Positions 13,634 through 26,637 are shown, numbered from the stretch's first letter. The stretch: 64,000 nt of DNA from Rotaria sp. Silwood1 (GCA_905250075.1 CAJNOP010000030.1:598391-662390); one strand, 5' to 3'. Numbers and translations: made by a program. The notes: a model not told the origin generated them from the sequence alone.

Positions 13634-14047
13634 GTAATAAGGACTTTATTAGAAAGGATTTACTTGTTCACAAATAGTTTAATTTCTTAATGATTGATCT
13701 ATATTGTAGACTCACGAATTATGTAAAACTAGATTGAAATATTTGCACTAAAAAAATAAAAGTTTTTTGATTTATATTGACAAACTTTGGAAATTTTCAA
13801 GTTCGAACAATTTATCTTCAGTAATAACTGCTAAGTTTAAAATTAAAAAGAAATCTTTAATAAAGATATTAAAAATATTTCTGTATAATAAACTTAGATC
13901 TAAGCCAAAAAATGAAAATAGATAAATGATGAATAAGAGCGTTGATGACGACTATTTGGTATTACTGTAAATAAATCCTAATGATAAATAATAATGAAAA
14001 ACAAATTATATTCAGTTTGATTATTTATTTGACAAGTAGAATTCAAA

Positions 14048-14512
14048 CTAAACAAAAATTTTTTCTCTAGGACGATCACTAACATTTAGTGACTTTCTTT
14101 TTAAACTTTCATTAGCTAATTTTATTGTTTTCAGTTCATTTTTTAATTTTTGATTCTATGAAAAGTTCTGAATAAAAAAACAACGATATAAAATCAAATT
14201 GTTTTACTAGATGTTTTAATGTATAAATTTTTGATTGATCAATTCATGAACTTTGTTGTTTATTTTCAATATTAACTAAACATTGCTCAATATCACAATG
14301 ATGTACATTAAAATGTGACTTTTGAAAAATTCCTATTGTTTGCATATGAAATCTTACAATAACGAAGAAAAAACTTGTTTTAATGAATAATATTCCTGAT
14401 CAAGTACGTCTGTCAATAAATGTATTTTATTTAATTTTTCACGTGTTAATTGGCATTGACTACATATAATTGATATATGATAAACTTTGAGATATTGTAA
14501 ATAGAAAGAAGC
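14048..14512 (-). pseudogene. Decayed coiled-coil gene, three exon remnants
   Basis: Three coding-like pieces lie on the minus strand: 14358-14512, 14208-14332 and 14048-14155. They are separated by short AG-ending introns. The first contains CSQCQLTREKLNKIHLLTDV. The last reads NQKLKNELKTIKLANESLKR, a heptad-like coiled coil, and ends in TAG. The middle piece has an in-frame TGA, and the first two pieces do not join in phase. It is therefore probably a pseudogene, or a gene with sequence errors. A further degraded piece may lie near 14590-14660. I do not recognise the family. Confidence 0.4.
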
Positions 14513-14732
14513 CTGTAATAGTCACATTATTTCAAACATGATTTTTAGACATAAGCAAGGAAAAAAATTGTGCTTACAATCATTGAATTCTAATTGAAGA
14601 ACTGATGTTATGAAAATCGTAGCGATTTTAAAAATAAATCAGCATCAAATTGTATCTCATGGAAAAAAAATACAGATTTAACCGGGATTATGACACAAGG
14701 AATGATTTTTTCAATATCGGTTATTTGTTCAA

Positions 14733-15917
14733 GTGATAAATTCATCATTGATTTCAGTTACTAATGACAATTCAATTAATGAGATAAATATTGGAAAGCA
14801 AATCAAGTTTCTACACATCTTTTTACTATCGTTAGCAAAATCAAGAGAAAGATTTTGTTTCAATATGAATGTCACTACTATGACATTAATAAGATTGGAT
14901 AATTTCAAAAACCAATCGAACTAAACTTCGTATTCACATTGAATTATTTATTTCAAAAGATGTGTTTAATAATATGTTGTTTTGAAAGCAAGTCGTCTTT
15001 CAATTTTAGATGAGTTCTTAACCTTAATTTAGATTACATTGAATAACTATAGTCTGCAATCTCAATATGAACTGATTTTTGGTTTATCATTATCTATCAT
15101 CAGAAATAGCATATCTCATCGGATCTTTCAAGATTAAATTCTAGATGAATATTTTAAGTCCTGCTTTTGTATTATGATTTCTATTCCTTTCTCTATTTTA
15201 GATATTTAACTTATCAACAAAGATGACTGTTTATGGAATGATTCTAGAGAAAGACTAGATTCAAAATATCAACTTCTACCTAGAAACGATTTTTTTTTGT
15301 ATATTTTGTCTTTCGTTTTCGATTGTGTTTTTATTTACCGGTGAGGAATTGCATTTCATATTAGTATTTTTAATTTTTTAATAAAAATATTCCTTAGCAT
15401 AACTTCATAACAGGAACTGTTCAGTATATCAGTAGAAATCGAAGTTACACGAACAAAATCGGCGATTTAGTGCTAACTTTTGTAGCGATTTCGTGAGCGT
15501 CGAATAGAATATTTTTGATTTATTCCTAAATACTCTTAGATGACTTTATACAAAAAAATTCTTGTAAACTTTTTTTTCTAACAAAACAATTGTTATGCTT
15601 ATATTGAATATCGCTAAGTAACCGAACGTACACATATATATGTAGACATAGAGAAAAGAGATATTTTTTTTTGCGTTCAACGAAAGAATATTATGTGTCT
15701 ATCGTTCAAGGACGGTAACTCAACATATTGATATTTTCTAACGGACGGTCGAACTGATCATTTTTTTCTCTTTCTTCACTTTTTCTAACATGAATATATT
15801 CCACTTGACAGAGTTCATTTCGGTTATTGAAGAAATAGAAAAGTCACATTGGTGTAAGATGATTTGTTGAATATTTCCGTGTTGAATATAATTGTTCTAC
15901 AAATAAAACGTGAACAA
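14733..15917. other. AT-rich spacer before the DNase II gene
   Basis: No coding exon supported. The short open frame at its start has no coding character. The region presumably includes the DNase II promoter. Confidence 0.4.
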
Positions 15918-17100
15918 ATGGCTTTTCAATTTCTAACACTGCTTTTAATTATTCTTATGACTCTGTATTATCATTACTTATTCTTTATTCGTCGAAATTC
16001 ATCAGTAGTACCAGCATGTGTATGTCGAAATCATTTAAATGAGCCTGTCGATTGGTTTATTGTATATAAATTACCACGTCTTACACATTCAATTGATCCA
16101 TTTGTTGTTAATGGTACTGGTTATATCTATTTGGATAGTTCATCATCTTTAGATAAATGGCAATTTTCATTACAAAGTATTGATTCACCATTATCATTAA
16201 CTGGTTTAACATTAGAACCATTATATAAATTGAAAGAATATTCATATATATTTTATAATGATCAACCACCAAATATGTCTGTTTCATTAGTATATGGTCA
16301 TTCGAAAGGTGTTTTAGCATTTGATGATAATACACAAAAAGGATTTTGGCTTGTTCATAGTGTTCCACATTTTCCACAAATCATTGAGAAAGGTTATGAA
16401 TATCCAGATTCAGGTATATTTATATGATAGAAAATTAATTTGTTTTGAATTTCTATATACTTTTTCTTTTTTCTGCTTTTCAGGTCGTATATTTGGTCAA
16501 ACAATGTTATGCATAACACTTGATAGTACTACTTCATTGTCTGTAAATTCTATTGATTTACTTTCTACTCATTTTCTTTTTACACGTCCATTGGTATTTG
16601 ATTCCAATTTAACTCCATCAGCAAGAAATCGTTATTCAATTCTTGCAAATAGTATTATAACAAACAAAGGTCATATAAATGGACCACCATATACACATTT
16701 TTTTCCATTAAATACTTCTTCATTTGAAATTCTTACATTTGCTAAATATGGATTAGCTAATATGGATATGTTAAGTGAATTTATAGTACCATCTCTTCAT
16801 ACATCAATGTTAAGTGAAACATGGTCAAATGGTAGACAAATGAATTTACCATCAAATTGTACAGGTCAATATCATACGGAAAATATTGAAAAACTTGCAT
16901 TTAATTTTACTGTTCATCATGATCATTCGAAATGGCTTGTAAGTAATGATGGTACATGGACATGTATTGGTGATATGAATAGACAAGCCGAACAAAAAGT
17001 TAGACATGGTGGTTTTGCTTGTATTAATGATAAACATATACAACAACGATTTCGACAACTTGTTCTCATGATTGAACCATGTCCAGCAGATAAACATTAG
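15918..17100 (+). CDS. Deoxyribonuclease II, two exons
   Basis: Acid endonuclease that cuts DNA without metal ions in lysosomes or after secretion, leaving 3'-phosphates. Exons 15918-16413 and 16484-17100 join in phase 1 and give 370 residues, close to the usual 350-360. An N-terminal hydrophobic segment (about 5-24, FLTLLLIILM...) is a signal peptide or anchor. Family landmarks are PVDWFIVYKLPRL (43-55), YNDQPP, GHSKGV (127-132), GFWLVHSVPHFP and DHSKWLVS...WTCIGDMNR. The two HxK motifs that form the active site are intact: H128 and H313. An upstream in-frame ATG at 15864 would add 18 residues and is less likely. It lies inside the proposed giant intron 2 on the same strand. Known role: digestion of engulfed or dietary DNA. 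Confidence 0.95.
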
Positions 17101-17325
17101 TTTTTTTTCATTCTGTTTGAATATATTAAATAAAGTTTGTTAGTTTCAGAAATGGTTCTTCTAATAATCAATCATTCATTTTAACTAATCTCCATGAGCC
17201 AATGTTTCTCCTTGAAACAATTGAATTTATTGTATCCATTTGATGAAAGAGAAATAAAAAGTTGAAATATTTTGTTTTTAGACCATTCAATAGTGAATTG
17301 CTTACTCTCCAAGAAGCCACTTTTT

Positions 17326-17600
17326 GAAACATGATCTAAAAGCAGTGTTGAAGTATAGAGGTACAGAGTTGAACCCCTCTCTCTAGACTGACAAATTATA
17401 TTGATATAAAATCACAGGCCATATGTCGATAACTTCTTGTTCTATTATATAAACTAGTACCTTATTGTAGTTCTGGATCATTAAGTGAAAAGATGATGAA
17501 GAGATATGTTCCAAAATAGATAGAATGAAATCATGTCTTCTCTATGGTTGATGACAGCTGTTACATCATGTTTTACATTTTAATCTCATAGGGATCGACT
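17326..17600 (+). repeat. Dispersed repeat, copy 2 of 4
   Basis: Begins 'gaaacatgatctaaaa' and reaches 'atcatgttttacatttta' near the right end. The two edges are inverted to each other over about 10 bases (GAAACATGAT / ATCATGTTTT). It is in the same orientation as the other copies and lies 3' of the DNase II gene. Confidence 0.7.
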
Positions 17601-20560
17601 AATAGGTATTCTCTAAACTGAAAGATTAGCATCTAGTGAGGATAATTATTGCACTTTATTTCTGTGTGCCTATCTGTAACACAATTTTGAAGGTACGATG
17701 TGAATCGTTCTCTAGTCTATTCTTTTTTACTAATTTTTGCGAATAAATGAATGGTAAACAAATTACTTTTGTCAATCGTATAGATCTTCTCTATGTCTTG
17801 CTGAAGAATGCTTAGATCGATCATAGTCATATTTCCGTCTATACAGATATAAAACGCAAGCATTTGAGTTTCTTAACGTTATCTATGCTTTTGGCTCGTT
17901 CGTGTTGTTTGAAAAAGGTCTTATTGAGTTTTTAGCAGTCGTTCACCTTCCATTCTTCTGCAAAGATAGTACCATCTCTAGACGACCCCCTTCTTGTGAA
18001 ACATGGTTTTTATCTAATGAGTAATAGAGTCTGGTTTGCATTTGGATATTGTTTCTTTTCTTTCAAATCTCTGCTGTATATTTAAAAGTGACAAGAAATT
18101 TATTTTTTCGGTAAATTTATATATGTGAGCATTTGTTAATTGACAGGCGATGGCGTCGCGTATAATTTTTTAAGTGGTGTTGGTTTACATATTTTTGTTC
18201 ATTGGCTTGGAAAGTTTTATATTTTTTATGTTGTACTTTTTGAATAAGTAACTAGATTTAATTGACATTATTCTTTCCAGTACCATAAGCTGCAAAGAAG
18301 TCTTTTTTTTGGAAAGCTTGTTGCAACTCTAAGAGAGTTTGTTTGCTCTTTTTTTCTGATAGAAAAGTGAACCATGGTGAGGTACTGAAATTCGATGACG
18401 TTTCTTCATTTTAACATATCACTGTTGATTCACTGCTTGATACAATTCTTATCTGTATTTAGCTGAAATAAATGCATCAGTATATCGTTTGCAATATCAT
18501 TCAAGAAACTCTTGTTTACCCTTTGGATTCATGTTGTTCAAAATCTTCTTCCGTTAGAGACAAGGAGGAAACATAGACTTCAAGAGTGCTTAAGATTTCA
18601 AGGCTGAAACCTCTGCTGTTTTTCTTTCGGTTAGAAATCAATGTTGATGATCTTTACAACAATCATTCTTCTTCGATTTATTTACGAACATTATATGTAG
18701 TAGTGAACTTCGTTAATTTGTAGTTCTTGTACTTGTCCGACAGTTTTTCACTCGCAACAAGTAGCCAATGAATAAATTAAATAGTATAGCAGTTCATGAA
18801 AAGAAGTGCATCTATTTATAATCAGATTATTAAAGAATGAATAATTTTTGATGTCCTCAAAGGATGAACAAAAATAGAAAGGTGAGAAGGAACATTACCA
18901 AATCTTAAAACTTAGTACAATATCAAAAATGTAACTAGCTTAAAGATGATAAATTAGCAAAAATGTTCAAATTAAAAATAATCTTTGTTTATTTGAAAAA
19001 ACCATTCATTGTTACATTTATTATTTTACTGAAAGAATTAAGTTGGATTGCAGTGGTCATATTCTCACATTCAGAAATAAAAATCGATAAATCATAGACT
19101 ATCTATGATACTATAGCATCATGTTTAGAGGTAAATTTTGTTTAATTGACTTTAACTTACGAGAGAAAACATTCCTTCGTTAGTAGTTTTTAGTAAACTA
19201 TCATAATATACTAGTTCATTGATTATAATATTAAGTAGTACTTCTTCCCAGGCTAGCTTCTTTATGAATATTAAAAACCTTAATTATACAGTTCACATTA
19301 GGTTTTATCCGATTGTGTCATACCTTCTTATCTTTTTCTTAAATTAATCCTCGTGAGATGCAGATGGTGAGAAAAAACTATATGTCACATTTAATTAAAT
19401 TGCTAAACTTGAATTTTTCATGACTGAGTGTTTCTCAGAATGCGCCTTCTTTTTTGATGTTTTAAACAAATAATTACACTATTGAAGTTATTTGATGTGT
19501 CATTTTCAAATTTTCAGTGTGATTAAACAAATAACGCATTTTCGCAAACGTTAGTCTTGTCAGGAAAATTTTCATTCAAATCATACAAAAGAATTGTCAT
19601 GAGATAATACAGCTATATTTTATATCACATTATGACTTAGCTTCTTAGTTTATATGAAAACAGTTGGACTTTATTCAAAATATATAATAAACTGTAAATG
19701 AACAAACATGGACATAATTTCCGTTAAAATGTTTTTCTATACTATAATTTTCTCTTAAGTAACATGGATGTATAGAAAAAAACATCAGACATACTAACAA
19801 ATAGATATTGCTTTGAACCGAGGTAGGGATGAACAATGATATAAAGAATTGAGAATGTTCTACCAATAAAATTCCGTTAATGTCAAATGAATATATTACA
19901 ATATGCGGTGTTTTTCACTAGATGATTACAAATATCCACATGAAAATTTTCGTCTTTGTGAGTTATTTCTAAGTGGCTTAGAAAAGCTTACACTTCAATA
20001 AACAGCTCAAAAGACCTTAGAAAAAGGTCTTACAAGCGTTGCAAACCATTTTATAGCACTTAAACTGAAAATCACTAAAAAGTTCTGTGTTTTTCTTGTA
20101 CTTAAGCACTTCAAAGGACTTACAGCAAAAATGATTGGAAAGTGTTGTAGATTTCTCTCGATATATACTGATCAATGCCTGAGCATATCACGTGTTTTAG
20201 CTTAATTTAACTACAATGTTCATTAGTGATAGAAAATATCGTTGCGTTCTTCAACTTTTTAGGCAATTACAGAGTAATTCACTCATTACAGTATTACTAT
20301 GAGTTTTTCTTTGTTCCATGCCTTATTCATATGTCTTAGAATACTCAATTGATACTGTACAAAAAAATGTGAGTTAATTGCCACTTGCTGTCATTCACCA
20401 AACTTCTAGAATATATCTTCGAAGGCAAAATTTTAAATTAGATTGTGCAGAAAGTGTTGCGAACAACATTCACTAGTCAAAATTAATATAATATTAAAGT
20501 GAAGTATTGTTAAATAATTAATTGTCTTCGAAGTTCACTTCTGATGCGCCATGTTTAAGA
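17601..20560. other. Intergenic or intronic DNA, no gene seen
   Basis: No coding exon, RNA gene or strong repeat identified. Base composition is slightly less AT-rich than in the first 12 kb. Confidence 0.4.
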
Positions 20561-20639
20561 ACTACTGATCCTCTACAGAAAGTAACTCGTAAACTGATCT
20601 TGTATTGCTTACAAAATAAAATTCTTTAGCGATTCGCTG

Positions 20640-21010
20640 CATATGCCAGTATAGTGTTTCCATATGTAGAAAATCACGATAATAACATAACTCCAAGAAG
20701 ATTTTGACTCTTTCCTATGTTTGTTCGAGATAATGACTTTTTACAGAATTCTTTCTAGACGAGCAACTTTGTATAAATGAACATGATTTTGAAAAATTTA
20801 TGCCTTGGTGCAATGTCATATTCGACATTGATGAAATTCAATTTACGAAAGAGTCTAAATAAGGTCTTTATGTGTATAAAGTTGCTCGTCTAGAAGGACT
20901 TCCTCAAACCTCATTATCTCGAATAAATGTGGAAAGAATTCAGAATCTTTTGGAGATTATATTATTGCCGAAATTCACTGCATATAGGCACAGTATGATG
21001 GGAATACGCA
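20640..21010. repeat. Fold-back element, arms about 90-150 bp
   Basis: 20697-20785 and 20865-20960 are inverted copies sharing 'tctagacgagcaacttt', 'cgagataatga' and 'gaattctttc'. The similarity extends outward with lower identity ('ctgcatat', 'cagtat'). No reading frame lies within. Confidence 0.6.
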
Positions 21011-21190
21011 CGAATCATCTATGCATGTTCCTTTGGTGAAATCCGGCGCTTCTAATATTTACAGGCTAAACGCCTAGCAGTGTTGAAATACTCAACCGCA
21101 AGCGTTTTTAAGCTGCTTAAAATATGCGCTTTTCAGCGAGAGCTATTAGCTACTTTAAGCTAGCTTGTTTGTTTAAGTGTAGGGGTGGCC

Positions 21191-21310
21191 AGGAGCGTAA
21201 GTAGCGGGGGGGGGGGGGGGGGGGGGGGCGTTACGCCCCCCCTGCTTTTGAAATTGTCTATGGCAACGCCACCCTGGTTTGAAAAATTGCTTATGTAGTA
21301 CGCCCCCCTC
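21191..21310. repeat. Poly-G tract with flanking GC-rich inverted sequence
   Basis: An uninterrupted G run of about 24 bases (about 21205-21228) is followed by GCGTTACGCC, a C7 run and a second C-rich block (21302-21313). It could form a hairpin or a quadruplex. The run length may be unreliable in the assembly. Confidence 0.6.
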
Positions 21311-21559
21311 CCACAAAACTTGAAAGTTTTCGTTATTTTCACTAGTAAAAAGGGCGAAAGCAGACATGAAGTAGAAGCTTACTAACTCTTTGGCAAAAAG
21401 TGCTGAATTAAATAAGTCTATATCAAACAAGATATAAAGTGAAAAAAAAAATTTCGCTTCGCGAAAAGTGAGAACTTTACAATTACAACTGACCTAAGAA
21501 GTCTGATATATCATTTAAACATTTTCTTATAGTACTGTTTACGCATAAGAGTTTTATTT

Positions 21560-21850
21560 TTTAAATGGTCACAAGCGCGGCCGCCTTCGGCGGCAAAAAC
21601 TTTTAAACAAATATCAATGGTTTCATTCAATGACCATTTAGGTTTTGGAACGCAACAACACTGAAATAGAATTTAGACCTGCCGACAAAGCAATTTCGCT
21701 TGCATTAATAGTATCAATTGCATATGTCTAACTATATTTTGAAGGCTTAAAACCTATTTCTAGGAAGTTTCTATTAATGCTGCGTTCTATAAAGTATCAT
21801 TTTCGTCAACAGTCGCTGACGTAAACGCCTTCGGCGTTAGACACGTCTAG
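21560..21850. other. GC-clamped hairpins with TTCG loops in AT-rich DNA
   Basis: GCCGCCTTCGGCGGC (about 21580-21594) and AACGCCTTCGGCGTT (about 21824-21838) are perfect hairpins with the stable TTCG loop. A weaker TTCGC/GCGAA hairpin lies near 21455. They stand out in AT-rich surroundings. Confidence 0.6.
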
Positions 21851-22136
21851 AGACGCTTCTGACTCCATACGATAACAGTTTTCTTCCTCAAAATGAAGGA
21901 AGGTAGAAAAACCAAATTTTTTTCATATTATAAGATGTTTCTACGTTGAAAGTATTTTTGTAACACAATGAGCAAAAGAAGATTACAGTGCTGAAAAAGA
22001 TTTAGATGGGTCTCTCAATCTGGATTACCTCGGAACAACCGTGTATCCCTTTTGTACTCATCCATTTTTCTGTCATTACATCTTTATGTGCGTCTCTCTT
22101 CTTTTTAATCCATGCTTCTTTTCTGCTGTAGTGTTT

Positions 22137-22427
22137 CCCATGTAAAAAATTTGGTTTAAGAATCAGGTTAAAAATTGATTATAATGGCACTATTATAACC
22201 TGATTCAAATCAGATTTTTCAGCTATAAATGACAAATTTTATTTTATTTTGATTGTTTTAAAGCTATTATTATAGTCATTGTTGGTAATCGATTAAAATC
22301 GATAGAAAAAATGAAAATCAAATAAAATTTGTCATTTAAAGCTGAAAAATCTGATTAAAGTCAGGTTACAATAGTGCCATTATAATCGACTTTGAATCTG
22401 ATTCTCAATTCAAATTTTTTACATGGG
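22137..22427. mobile_element. MITE-like fold-back, 291 bp
   Basis: The ends are inverted: CCCATGTAAAAAATTTG on the left and CAAATTTTTTACATGGG on the right. The arms of about 110 bp pair through 'ctgatt', 'aatggcactatt' and 'gctgaaaaatctgatt' blocks. The central 75 bp is AT-rich. No target duplication is evident and there is no coding capacity. Confidence 0.75.
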
Positions 22428-22839
22428 TTCCTGAACTGTATTGTCTACACAAAAAACACATAGCAAACAACTAGAAATCCATTTTTTTAGACACACTATC
22501 TCAGTCAAAAAATTTTTTAATCTCTCCCCCAAAAAAAAAACAATTCAAAGGACTCCCCCCCCCCCCCCCCGCCTTCAGTGGTGACATACGACCCTGGGGG
22601 TGGCACTTTAACTTTATTTTAAAGTTAAAGTTTAATGTACTGCTTTAAACTTTAACTTTTAAAGCTAAAGTGATCATACTTTACACTTTACCTTTAAAAA
22701 ATTTGAAGTTAAAGTAAACGTTTTCCTATAAAACCAAATTTTTCTTAAAAATTCACAAACATGAATAAACATTTATGAAAGTATCCGTACATCTTCATGC
22801 ACTGTAAAACAAAGTCATCCATAGGTAACCATCTATCAT

Positions 22840-23330
22840 ACATTGGGGGTACCCTTGGGTCATCAGATACAATATATTAAAGGTACCGTTGGGTCATCAT
22901 ACACTGTATATTGGGAATACCCTTGACTGATCCTATACTATATATTAGGGGTACCCTTGGGTCATCAGCTGCTGTATATGAGGCATATCCTTGGGTCATC
23001 AACTACTATATATCGGGGGTACCCTTGGGTCATCGGATACTACATATTATGGGTACTCTTGGTTCCTCACATGCTATATATTAGGGGTACCCTTGGATCG
23101 TCATTTACTATATATTAGGGGTACCCTTGGGTCATCATATACTATATATTGGGGGTGCCCTTGGGTCATCAACTACTATGCAATAAGGGTAGCCTTGGAT
23201 AATCAACTACTATGTAAAAAGGGTATTCAAGTGTCATTCACTAGGATATAGGGGTACTATCCATAATCCAGCAACTGCTATATAAGTGGTGGGTCTCAAC
23301 AGTTCATGAACTACTCTATAATGGAGTACC
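22840..23330 (+). repeat. Tandem repeat, unit about 34 bp
   Basis: About 12-15 copies of a unit built on GGGGTACCCTTGGGTCATCA followed by an AT-rich 'actatatatt'. The right copies are more degenerate. Any open frame through it is an artefact of the repeat. Confidence 0.85.
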
Positions 23331-24989
23331 TATCGCTCATCAGCTACTATATAATGGGAATATTGATAACTTTCGAGTGCTATAGAAATTGGGTATTCAT
23401 TACTCTGGATTGCACTTTAACTTCATTTCAAAATTTCACTTTAAAGTTTAAAGTTTGAAGTAGTCATACTTTAAGACTTTACTTTGAATAAGTTAAAGTG
23501 AAAGAACAGCTACTTTTCAACACTCGTATCGGGGTGGAACTTTAACTTTAAACTTTAAATGTTAAAGTAGTTAAACTTAATGTTTAATAGCATTTCGAAA
23601 AGAACTTAATGCTAAATTTTTCGAGCTATGAGTAAGTCTGAGTTGCGGACAATTAAACATGGTGCTGCAAGAATAGAAAGATACTAACGCATCGTAAGTT
23701 ACTTATTAATATGAAGTTTTTCTTTTTCTATCATAATCTATACCATATTCAGTACAGAGTCAGTTGGCTCAGTAGTATCCAATCGTCGAAGTTTATCTTT
23801 TGTTTGATGCTTAAATCCACAGTTCTTGTTCAAACATCATAATGTTTTAATATACACTCATCGATTCATAAGACGACTTGTGCATTTAGTATAGTGTGAA
23901 CACCATTACCTTCACGATTCATGCATCCAATAGCATGATATTAAAGTCAGATTATCATTATGGGCTACTGTCAGTAGAGTTGCTGAGTTTATTATCAGAT
24001 TTTCTTGAATATTTTGACAATCAGATTGACTCGAAGATCAAATACACAATCAAATATATTAAGCTATTCTCTTCTATCAAAAGACAACATTATGGAAAGG
24101 CGAGTTATATCTTTCCCTCAAGTTCACAATATATAACAGCGTGTGTAATCATAACAATAACTCATGGGAAGATGGCAAAACATCGAAAATGAAAACGTCG
24201 AAACGCAAAATACTGAAAATTACAAACTTTATAGGCACAATATCCAGGTCTTGCTCGAACGCTCCATAAAGAAATCAATAAAGGACAACGAGCACGCAGT
24301 TCAATAGTGTGGGTGAGGGCAAAATCTGTAGCTTCTACTTCATCTTTACGAGTTTCGAAAAGAATTATTTTCGAGATTTTGTATTTCAACGTTTTGACTT
24401 GCGATATTTTGCCACCTATTCTAACTCATCAGCACATCATCACCGTTTCGTTTATTATTGTCAATAGAATATTCATTACTCCAAGCTTCATCTCAATGTC
24501 AGTAAAAGTCTAAGAACAGCTATTGACACTACAATATATGTTTTCAGAAATAGTTTGAAAATAATGTACTGATATCTTGGTGTGAAATAAACGACTATTT
24601 TCGCTTACATTTTTTCCAAGGGGAGCAATGTCAAGGAAAAATAAGGCTGTCACAATAACTTTGAACAAAGACTAAACAGATGAAGGTGACCGCACTCTTT
24701 GGTTAAGTTTATCAACTGTTAAGTTCACGCAATATCTCGGAAGCTCCATTATAGCTAAGTTGAGAAAGATACTAAGTGTAGTGTTTTCAGAAGTCGATAG
24801 CACATTCTGCCTGCTCTAAACTGATTTCCTTTGTTAAACCTTTCTTGCATTTCATTCTTTTCTTACCAAAACTTTTTCGTAACAAAACTCCATACTTTAA
24901 CGTTAAAAAGTTTAAAGCTAAATTTTACAATAGTACTTTAAACTTAAACCACTTTAACATTTAAAGTTTGAAATTTAAGTGCCACACTA

Positions 24990-25270
24990 CCCAAGGATGC
25001 CCCGAATATATAGTACATGGTGACTCAAGGGTGCTCCCAATATATAGTACTTGATGACGCAAGGGTACCCCTAATATATAGTATGTGATGAGCCAAGGGT
25101 ACTCCCAATATACAGTAGTTGATGACCCAAGGGTGCCCCTAATATATAGTATACGATGACCCAAGGGTACCCCCAATATACAGTAGTTAATGACCCAAGG
25201 GTACCCCTAATATATAGTATATGATGACTCAAGGGTACCCCCAACATCTAGTAGATGATTGCCTATGGAT
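24990..25270 (-). repeat. Inverted copy of the 34-bp satellite
   Basis: About eight copies of the same unit on the opposite strand ('tgacccaagggtacccc'). It mirrors the array at 22840-23330 in the other arm of the fold-back element. Confidence 0.85.
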
Positions 25271-25504
25271 AACCCCGTTTCACAGTGCATGAAGAGTTAT
25301 GGTTACTTCCATAAATGTTTATTCACTTCGATGAATTTTTAAGAAAAATTTTTTTTTATAGTGAAACATTTACTTTAACTTTAAATGTTTTAAAGTTCAA
25401 GTTTAAAGTATGGTCATTTTACCTTTAACTTTTAAAGTTCAAAGTCCCACTTTAAAATTTAACCACTTTAACCTGGAAAGTTTAAAGTTAAAGTGCCACC
25501 CCTA

Positions 25505-25684
25505 CTCACACCCACACCCACACCTACACTCACATCCATACCCACACACACAGCCCACAACCACACCCACACCCACACACCCACACACCCATACACTCAC
25601 ACCCACCCAGCCACACTCCACACCCACACCCACACATCCACACGCACCCCACACCCACCCACACGTCCACACCCCACACCCTCT
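25505..25684 (-). repeat. Interstitial telomere-like CCCACA repeat
   Basis: About 180 bp of degenerate CCCACA (TGTGGG on the other strand), with CTCACA, CATACC and CACACC variants. It starts within two bases of the fold-back end at 25502. TGTGGG is the reported telomere repeat of bdelloid rotifers. Confidence 0.7.
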
Positions 25685-25936
25685 ACATGAAAGAGCGCGT
25701 CGAATAACGTATAGAAAGTGAATTTTGTTATTTTATAAACATTTTAAAATGAATAAATAGAAATGAAACTTGTACAATCGTCCTTTCGCCGACATATAAA
25801 CGAAAACTGCTCTGAAAATTATTTTTCAGTGATTATAGAATAACAAAATTCATCTTTCTCTACGTTATTCGTCGTATATGAAAAGACTAAACTAACCAAT
25901 AGAGAAGAAAGGCAATAAAGACCATTGCTATGAGCA

Positions 25937-26483
25937 CACACTAAAAAAAAATATGTCGAACTTATGTGTTGCGAATTATTGTGTCGCAGGCTCTCTCACG
26001 AAAATGTGTCATATATGAATTTGTTGCGTTCTGTTTGTTGGCTATTTATTTACCATCTTGTTTTGCAGACACAGTTACATATAGGCAGCTCGATTAAACA
26101 TACGACACTTATGTATTTTCGTGTGACTTTTTTAAAAATTATTTCTCGATTAGATATTAGTCGAGAACATGCCGATTACGATCGATGATCGAGAGAGAAA
26201 TATCTTGAAATGATCTGATCAAAATCGGACCGACTCGAAAGGGACAAATCTCAAGATCCCTCCCACTTTAGTTTTCAGAGTCTGTATAATTAATTGAAAT
26301 TAAGTTGAAAAAATATCATGATTTGCTCTTACAGAAAAAAAATGAAAGATGCGCTGTGTACTAGATTCGAACCATATTCTCAGAATGTGTTGTGCCATTG
26401 CTGAACAAAATGTATCGCACTGGGGATGTGTCGTATATTGTGTCGCAAAGGACGACACGCGCGACACGTTTTATTTTAGTGTG
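25937..26483. mobile_element. Candidate non-autonomous element, CACTA-like ends
   Basis: The left end CACACTAAAA...TATGTCG and the right end CG..ACACGTTTTATTTTAGTGTG are inverted over about 20 bases. 'tgtgtcgca' and related motifs repeat inside each end. Length is 547 bp with no coding capacity. No clear 3-bp target duplication was found, so the class is uncertain. Confidence 0.4.
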
Positions 26484-26637
26484 CAGGATGTAGGTATGGG
26501 TATGGATGTGTGTTTTCTTTTCATCGATATTCACACCCGCGACTTCTATACATTTATAAAGGAATTTGATTTTATTAAAGTTCTTTTTTATTTACTGTCG
26601 TTGTCATATTAACAAATTTTTTTAAAACTTTTCTTAC

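Larger units (their letters stand above)
22597..25502. mobile_element. 2.9-kb fold-back element with inverted satellites
   Basis: The left end GGGGTGGCACTTTAACTTT is inverted at the right end (..AAAGTTAAAGTGCCACCCC). Each arm has an AAAGTTAAAG-rich edge, a shared 'aataaacattta' block and then a satellite of about 34 bp. The satellite runs plus-ward at 22840-23300 and inverted at 24990-25270. The edge motif recurs inside (about 23533 and 24960-24990), so the element looks like two inverted units. The central 1.3 kb (about 23590-24880) shows no convincing gene. It is probably a non-autonomous DNA transposon. Confidence 0.75.

Noticed and set aside
16108-17097. Minus-strand open frames opposite DNase II
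   Set aside because: Shadows of the DNase II exons, which have clear family motifs on the plus strand.
22991-25176. Open frames with periodic Gly-Thr-Leu-Gly-Ser peptides on both strands
   Set aside because: They are read-through of the 34-bp tandem repeats; no start context, no conservation of one frame across units.
25410-25721. His/Pro/Thr-rich open frames
   Set aside because: Produced by degenerate CCCACA repeats; two overlapping frames are open for the same reason.
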